Source of the DNA: Scybalousia_A sp964626385
GTDB taxonomy: Bacteria; Bacteroidota; Bacteroidia; Bacteroidales; P3
DNA length: 17,990 bases
Assembly (NCBI GenBank): GCA_964626385.1
Contig: CAZVEO010000050.1
Location: forward strand, 1-17,990
Reading direction: 5' to 3'
The position numbers and the translations under genes are program-made. The notes beneath the pieces are model-generated. The model was not told where the DNA came from. It searched no databases and saw only the letters and a list, made by a program, of their open reading frames with translations. This document shows, piece after piece, positions 14,002-17,990 of the stretch. Position 1 is the first letter of the stretch. The number at the start of each line of letters is the position of its first letter.

Positions 14002-15049
14002 TTATTATACCGCTACCATAACATATTTTGGCATATTTGTCATAAATTACTCCAAATTGTCCTTGTGCCACACCTTGCAATTTGTTTTCAAAACGTACGT
14101 GGTAAATATCATTCTCTTTTGTTATCCAACCTTTTGTAAAATCGGGAGTGTGTCTTATTTTTAAAGTTATTTCTTTTTCCTTATCAAATTCTCCCCAAAC
14201 ATCTTTGGTTATAAAGTGAAAGTCTCCCAAATTCATTTCCATACCATATTGAGTAATAGGGTCATAACCTTGAGAAACATAGAGAACATTATTCGGTATA
14301 TCTTTTTTGACAACGAACCAAGGTCCTCCGCTAAGCCCTAAGCCTTTTCTCTGTCCTATGGTATGAAACCAAAAACCTTTATGTTTGCCAAGAACTTTGC
14401 CCGTTTCCAACTCTATTATTTCACCATCTTTTTCTCCTAAATATCTTTTGATAAAATCATTATAATTTATCTTACCGAGAAAACAAATACCTTGAGAATC
14501 TTTCCTAAAAGCCGAAGGCATTTTCTCTTTTTCTGCTATTGCTCTGACTTCGCTCTTTGTCATATTGCCAATAGGAAAAATTATTTTTTCTAATTGAGAA
14601 TAAGATATTTGTGCTAAAAAATCCGTTTGGTCTTTGAGTTTATCTTTTGCTGTGGAAAGGTATTTCAAACTGTCTATTTCGGTGGTTGTGCAGTAGTGTC
14701 CTGTGGCTATCAAGTCAAAATCCTTACCCCATTTATCATTAAAAGCACCAAATTTTATCATCTTGTTGCACATAACGTCCGGATTAGGAGTAAAACCTTT
14801 CTTTACAGTTTCTATTGTATAGTTTACAACCGTGTCAAAATATTCTTTTTGCAAATTAACAACCTCCATTTTGCAACCGTATTTTTTTGCAATATAGGAA
14901 GTTATTTCCACGTCCTCCTCTTTTGGACACTCAGAGTCGTCCATACCTATCATTATATAAAATATAGTGGGAGTTATACCTTGCTCTTTCAACTTATATA
15001 CCACAACAGAGGAATCAACACCTCCCGAAACCAATGCAGCAACATTCAT
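13997..15049 (-). CDS. mnmA: tRNA-specific 2-thiouridylase MnmA
   Basis: MnmA transfers sulfur to U34 of the Lys, Glu and Gln tRNAs after ATP activation. The PP-loop SGGVDSS is at 8-14. The catalytic cysteines are Cys94 in NPDVMCNKMIKFG and Cys189 in DSQGICFLG. Also present are LIATGHYC and the C-terminal HTIGQRKGLGLSGG followed by the beta-barrel domain. At 350 aa it is normal length. It follows pssA by 31 bp and may be cotranscribed, although a TATCTTTG box lies inside the pssA 3' end. One predicted substrate, tRNA-Gln(TTG), is encoded nearby. Convergent with tdh. Confidence 0.95.
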   Translation of the reverse strand: MNVAALVSGGVDSSVVVYKLKEQGITPTIFYIMIGMDDSECPKEEDVEITSYIAKKYGCKMEVVNLQKEYFDTVVNYTIETVKKGFTPNPDVMCNKMIKFGAFNDKWGKDFDLIATGHYCTTTEIDSLKYLSTAKDKLKDQTDFLAQISYSQLEKIIFPIGNMTKSEVRAIAEKEKMPSAFRKDSQGICFLGKINYNDFIKRYLGEKDGEIIELETGKVLGKHKGFWFHTIGQRKGLGLSGGPWFVVKKDIPNNVLYVSQGYDPITQYGMEMNLGDFHFITKDVWGEFDKEKEITLKIRHTPDFTKGWITKENDIYHVRFENKLQGVAQGQFGVIYDKYAKICYGSGIII

Positions 15050-15080
15050 ATTTTTGAAAATATTTTAATGATTTTGTTTC

Positions 15081-15833
15081 TCAAAAAAAAAGATTATTTA
15101 TCAAAGATAAAAGTATGTAAAACAAAATAATAAAAGGAATAGCATAGAAATTAAACAATATAATAAACACTATGGAGAAAGAAAGAAAAATAAATTTTAT
15201 TTTGTTATCTTGCCAAGATAAGTTTTTGAATTTCAAAGCAAACAAAGGTATTTCACTAACAAGCAACACTCCCAAAACTATGGACAATATTATTATAAAA
15301 TAAGGATTGTTCATTATGTTGTATAAGTGAGTATTAAAACTCAAAGAATTAATTCCCCAAAGAGTAATAGCGTTAGTTTGTAAATAATTGATAATAGGAA
15401 TAGTAAGCCAAATCAAAGCGTTGGCAGGGGTCGGCAAACCTATAAAAGAAAGAGTTTGTCTTGTATCTATATTAAATTTTGCCAAACGATAGCAAGACAT
15501 TATTGCCATAAACAAAGGTAAATAACACAAAAAGCCATTGCCAAAACACAGAAATTCATAATTGTTTTGATTTTCTAACAATAAATTTACTGCTATCAAA
15601 GAGGGAGCCACGCCAAAAGAAACCACATCAGCCAAAGAGTCCAACTCTTTTCCTATTGCTCCGCTTACTTTTAAGGCTCGTGCTATCATTCCGTCAAAAA
15701 AATCAAAAACAGCCCCACATATTATAAAACAAGAAGCCCAAACAGGCTCTTTCCATAACAACAGAGCAACAACGGACAAAACTCCACACAAAAAATTTAA
15801 AAGAGTTATAATATTAGGTATTTGTTTTTTCAT
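15081..15833 (-). CDS. pssA: CDP-diacylglycerol-serine O-phosphatidyltransferase
   Basis: PssA makes phosphatidylserine, the precursor of phosphatidylethanolamine, at the inner membrane. The CDP-alcohol phosphotransferase signature D47-G48-xx-A51-R52-x8-G61-xxx-D65-xxx-D69 is complete. About six to eight hydrophobic segments follow, and the protein opens with KKQIPNIITLLNFLCGVLSV, as usual for the family. At 250 aa it is normal length. A TAATTTTG -7 box lies 27 bp upstream, and mnmA follows 31 bp downstream. Confidence 0.93.
   Translation of the reverse strand: MKKQIPNIITLLNFLCGVLSVVALLLWKEPVWASCFIICGAVFDFFDGMIARALKVSGAIGKELDSLADVVSFGVAPSLIAVNLLLENQNNYEFLCFGNGFLCYLPLFMAIMSCYRLAKFNIDTRQTLSFIGLPTPANALIWLTIPIINYLQTNAITLWGINSLSFNTHLYNIMNNPYFIIILSIVLGVLLVSEIPLFALKFKNLSWQDNKIKFIFLSFSIVFIILFNFYAIPFIILFYILLSLINNLFF
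15102..15109 (-). promoter_or_regulatory. Possible internal -7 box for mnmA
   Basis: TATCTTTG on the minus strand lies inside the 3' end of pssA, 53 bp before the mnmA start. It would give mnmA its own transcript. It is weakly supported because no -33 element is visible and such 8-mers occur by chance in AT-rich DNA. Confidence 0.3.
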
Positions 15834-15859
15834 TGTTACGACATATACTTTACCGACTG

Positions 15860-15867
15860 CAAAATTA
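15860..15867 (-). promoter_or_regulatory. -7 box for pssA
   Basis: TAATTTTG on the minus strand fits TAnnTTTG and lies 27 bp before the pssA ATG. No -33 TTTG is seen. Confidence 0.45.
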
Positions 15868-15894
15868 CTAATAAAATTTTAAATAACTTTAATC

Positions 15895-15920
15895 AAGTTA
15901 ACATAGATTATTATAAGTTA
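15895..15920 (+). repeat. Short 10-bp-phased repeat upstream of pssA
   Basis: AAGTTA, AGATTA and AAGTTA start at 15895, 15905 and 15915, exactly 10 bp apart. It is a degenerate third instance of the arrays at 94-153 and 13962-14001, here without the gggcaaagcc stem. The rest of 15834-16076 holds the pssA promoter, a small AT hairpin (16000-16007 with 16011-16018), two direct gccgac copies, and no gene I can see. Confidence 0.35.
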
Positions 15921-16076
15921 CAGTCACTGACCTTACAAAATATCTTACAGCCACATATTATTTTATAGTATATATAACAAAATAAAGACTAATGAACGGT
16001 TTTCTTTACGAAAGAAAAAAGCCGACAAAAATCACTTTCGCCGACCATAAATATTACATTAAACTTACTAAAAAAG

Positions 16077-16147
16077 TTGTCCTACATAGATTCGAACTAT
16101 GAATGACTGAACCAAAATCAGTTGTGTTACCATTACACCATAGGACA
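16077..16147 (-). tRNA. tRNA-Gln (TTG anticodon)
   Basis: The minus strand folds as a 71-nt tRNA. The acceptor stem is TGTCCTA / TAGGACA. The D arm is within TGGTGTAATGGTAACA. The anticodon stem ACTGA/TCAGT closes loop TTTTGGT, giving anticodon TTG, which reads CAA. The T arm is CATAG-TTCGAAT-CTATG. The discriminator is A and the 3' CCA is not encoded. A good promoter (-33 TTTG, -7 TACCTTTG) lies directly upstream. MnmA encoded nearby would thiolate its U34. Confidence 0.95.
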
Positions 16148-16165
16148 ATCCCTTATTTCTGTTTG

Positions 16166-16196
16166 CAAAGGTAGTGTATTTTTTTTAACTGCCAAA
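16166..16196 (-). promoter_or_regulatory. Full Bacteroidota promoter of tRNA-Gln
   Basis: TTTG at 16193-16196 and TACCTTTG at 16166-16173 are separated by 19 bp on the minus strand, matching the Bacteroidota primary sigma factor consensus. The -7 box is 18 bp before the mature tRNA. This is the clearest promoter in the window and supports the phylum call. Confidence 0.75.
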
Positions 16197-16274
16197 TTTT
16201 ATTAAAAAAAAATATTCATCTTCATTTGTTATATCATTGCAAAGATTTAATTATTAAGAGTTTAAAATAATAAA

Positions 16275-17813
16275 TTATTTATGTAATAGAGATTTGATTT
16301 TTTTATAAAAGAACTCTTTTTCTGACTTATCCAAGCCCAAAAGATAGATAAAAACAATAGTAGAAACAAGACTCAAAACTATAACAACAACCAATCTTAA
16401 AAAAGATTGTGGCATAAAATATCTTGCCATAAAAGGCAAAACAGCAGACAAAATAGAAATACAAAGTATTTTCAATAGAACCTGTTTTATGTATTCTTTT
16501 GGATAAATGGCTACGAGTTTATCTACCAAAACTAATCTTACAAAGATAAGAATGAAATAAATAAATATATAAATAATGTATGCTCCCCAAGGAGGACATC
16601 CTATTTTAAAAACCAAATAAGTTAAAGGAAAATCCAACAAGCCTATCAAACCAACTACTATTTGATATCTCTTTATTTTGCCCGTTGCATACATAACTCT
16701 TACAACACTATCCGAAATAACAGTACATATTGCTCCAACAAAAGTAAGCCTCACAAAAATAACTGCATATTCCGGCACTTTATGCAACCAAATATCCAAA
16801 ATTTGCTCGGTTTCCAAACATAAAGGCAGAGCAAATATAAACATAAGAAAATAAGAATATTTTGAACCTTTGTACATCAAGGTTCGCATATAAGAATATT
16901 CTCCCATAGCGTACGACTTCGTTATTTGGGGGTTGAGAGCTGTGGTAAAATTGTTTACAAACTGTTGTACGGCGTTGTTTACCTGTACGGCTATACCTCG
17001 TGCTGTATTTACCTTAACATTGAAAAACATATTAGTCAAAATGTTTATTCCCTGAGTATTAAGTACCCAGACACCATTGCCTATAAAATTCCATCCCGCA
17101 AAACTTCCTATATCTTTTAGTAAAGAGGGTGTGTATTTCAATGAAAACTTTTTGCATTCTACAAAATTCTTTTTGCAATAAATTACATACATCATCTTTA
17201 CTCCAAAATCTACACAAAGCATAAGCACAGCATATGTTTTAAGTTTGTCAAAAGAGGAAAAAACAAGCAAAAACGCAATGGCAAGTTTCAAACCTCCTTC
17301 CAATAAAGAAACATAGGCAAAGGTTTTCATTCTTTCGCGTGCTATTATTGCAGCGTTAAAAGGCACAGATAAAAGATTTATGGCGAATATTCCCATAACG
17401 CATTGTAATACCCAATTGGCAGCCGACATTCTTTCTTCGGGTATATGCAAGTGATTGTTAAGAAACCATACGGCAATAGGTTCAGCAATTATCAAAACAC
17501 AAACAACCAAAGCCATTTGTACACAAAGAGCAGTAGAAAAAATATTTTTTAATTTTTCTTCGTTGTTTCTGCCTATTTCAAAAGTAAGAAACCTACTTAT
17601 TGCAGTGGAGAGGCTCTGTGTCAATATGGTAAACATAGACACTACACCGGCTACAACATTATAGATTCCAAAATCATCTTCACCTAAAACTTTTAATATA
17701 ACTCTGCTCGTATAAAGTCCTATCAACAAAAGCAAAAACATACGACCATAAAGTATAATGGTGTTTTTTGCTATTTTAGAACCACTGAGTTGATTGTCCG
17801 TGTATAATGCCAT
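16275..17813 (-). CDS. Oligosaccharide flippase (Wzx/MATE-like polysaccharide exporter)
   Basis: This 512-aa protein is hydrophobic throughout, with about 12-14 predicted membrane helices. It fits the polysaccharide biosynthesis (Wzx-type) branch of the MOP superfamily, which flips lipid-linked oligosaccharide across the inner membrane for surface polysaccharide. Diagnostic parts are the start SGSKIAKNTIILYGRMFLLL (10-29) followed by LYTSRVILKVLGEDDFGIYNVVAG, and then LSTAISRFLTFEIGRN. The basic tail ends KKIKSLLHK. No glycosyltransferase lies next to it within the window, so the polysaccharide cannot be named. A TACCTTTG -7 box is 21 bp before the ATG. Confidence 0.85.
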   Translation of the reverse strand: MALYTDNQLSGSKIAKNTIILYGRMFLLLLIGLYTSRVILKVLGEDDFGIYNVVAGVVSMFTILTQSLSTAISRFLTFEIGRNNEEKLKNIFSTALCVQMALVVCVLIIAEPIAVWFLNNHLHIPEERMSAANWVLQCVMGIFAINLLSVPFNAAIIARERMKTFAYVSLLEGGLKLAIAFLLVFSSFDKLKTYAVLMLCVDFGVKMMYVIYCKKNFVECKKFSLKYTPSLLKDIGSFAGWNFIGNGVWVLNTQGINILTNMFFNVKVNTARGIAVQVNNAVQQFVNNFTTALNPQITKSYAMGEYSYMRTLMYKGSKYSYFLMFIFALPLCLETEQILDIWLHKVPEYAVIFVRLTFVGAICTVISDSVVRVMYATGKIKRYQIVVGLIGLLDFPLTYLVFKIGCPPWGAYIIYIFIYFILIFVRLVLVDKLVAIYPKEYIKQVLLKILCISILSAVLPFMARYFMPQSFLRLVVVIVLSLVSTIVFIYLLGLDKSEKEFFYKKIKSLLHK

Positions 17814-17833
17814 ATAAACTATAATTTACATTG

Positions 17834-17841
17834 CAAAGGTA
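17834..17841 (-). promoter_or_regulatory. -7 box for the flippase gene
   Basis: TACCTTTG on the minus strand is an exact TAnnTTTG match, 21 bp before the start codon. No -33 TTTG is visible. The remaining sequence to the window end holds no gene I can support. Confidence 0.5.
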
Positions 17842-17990
17842 GTTTAATTTTATTATATATAAAAATTAATATGGAAAATCGCGTAAATACCCATTTAAAA
17901 GTAAAAAATAAGGGTGCTACTATTGATTATCAACTACTTAACCTTTTTCGAAGGGTCAAAATCGGGCATTTTTCTTGATTTTCAGCGTTT

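Noticed and set aside
16000..16018. 8-bp AT stem (ttttcttt/aaagaaaa) as a tRNA terminator
   Set aside because: On the minus strand the T run precedes the stem instead of following it, and the all-A/T-rich stem is expected by chance here.
17871..17978. 35-codon plus-strand ORF starting ATGGAAAATCGC
   Set aside because: It lies in apparent intergenic repeat sequence, has no promoter or ribosome binding site, and resembles a translated repeat more than a gene.

Overview
The window looks like a chromosomal segment from an AT-rich Bacteroidota (Bacteroidales-like) bacterium. Three things point there. Most gene starts lack a Shine-Dalgarno sequence. Bacteroidota-type -7 boxes (TAnnTTTG) lie upstream of most transcription units. 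The housekeeping genes also fit: an SDR-type L-threonine 3-dehydrogenase, a Bacteroidota-style PssA and a capsule-type flippase.

Left half (about 276-10005): a complete type III-A (Csm) CRISPR-Cas locus, all on the minus strand and tightly packed. In transcription order it reads cas6, cas10/csm1, csm2, csm3, csm4, csm5, a CARF plus PD-(D/E)XK effector (Card1/Can2 type), a 122-aa Csx-like protein that may be a ring nuclease, a 38-codon remnant of a helicase gene, cas1, a VirE-N/AEP-type primase-polymerase, and cas2 with an N-terminal extension. Cas10 has an intact GGDD cyclase motif but no HD nuclease domain. Interference therefore probably depends on Csm3 target-RNA cleavage plus cyclic-oligoadenylate signalling to the Card1-like nuclease, with the small Csx protein a candidate off-switch. 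The cas1-PrimPol-cas2 module could acquire new spacers. No CRISPR array is visible in the window.

Upstream of cas6 is a 350-bp leader. On the sense strand it carries a TATCTTTG promoter box, a G12 homopolymer inside a short reading frame, and a terminator-like hairpin. A change of one G would extend the short frame to a predicted 65-aa hydrophobic peptide ending 6 bp before the cas6 ATG. This is the best candidate here for an undescribed regulatory device: a phase-variable leader peptide of a type III CRISPR operon.

Right half (about 10056-17841): ordinary core genes. These are pepA-pdxA (minus), tdh (plus), pssA-mnmA (minus), tRNA-Gln(TTG) (minus) and an oligosaccharide flippase gene (minus).

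Intergenic repeats: the 3' ends of cas2 and tdh carry the same composite element, made of an acaggc/gcctgt hairpin, a gggcaaagcc stem and then degenerate 10-bp-periodic TAGGTT-type repeats. A third 10-bp-phased array lies upstream of pssA. The two window edges also share a loosely similar motif in inverted orientation.
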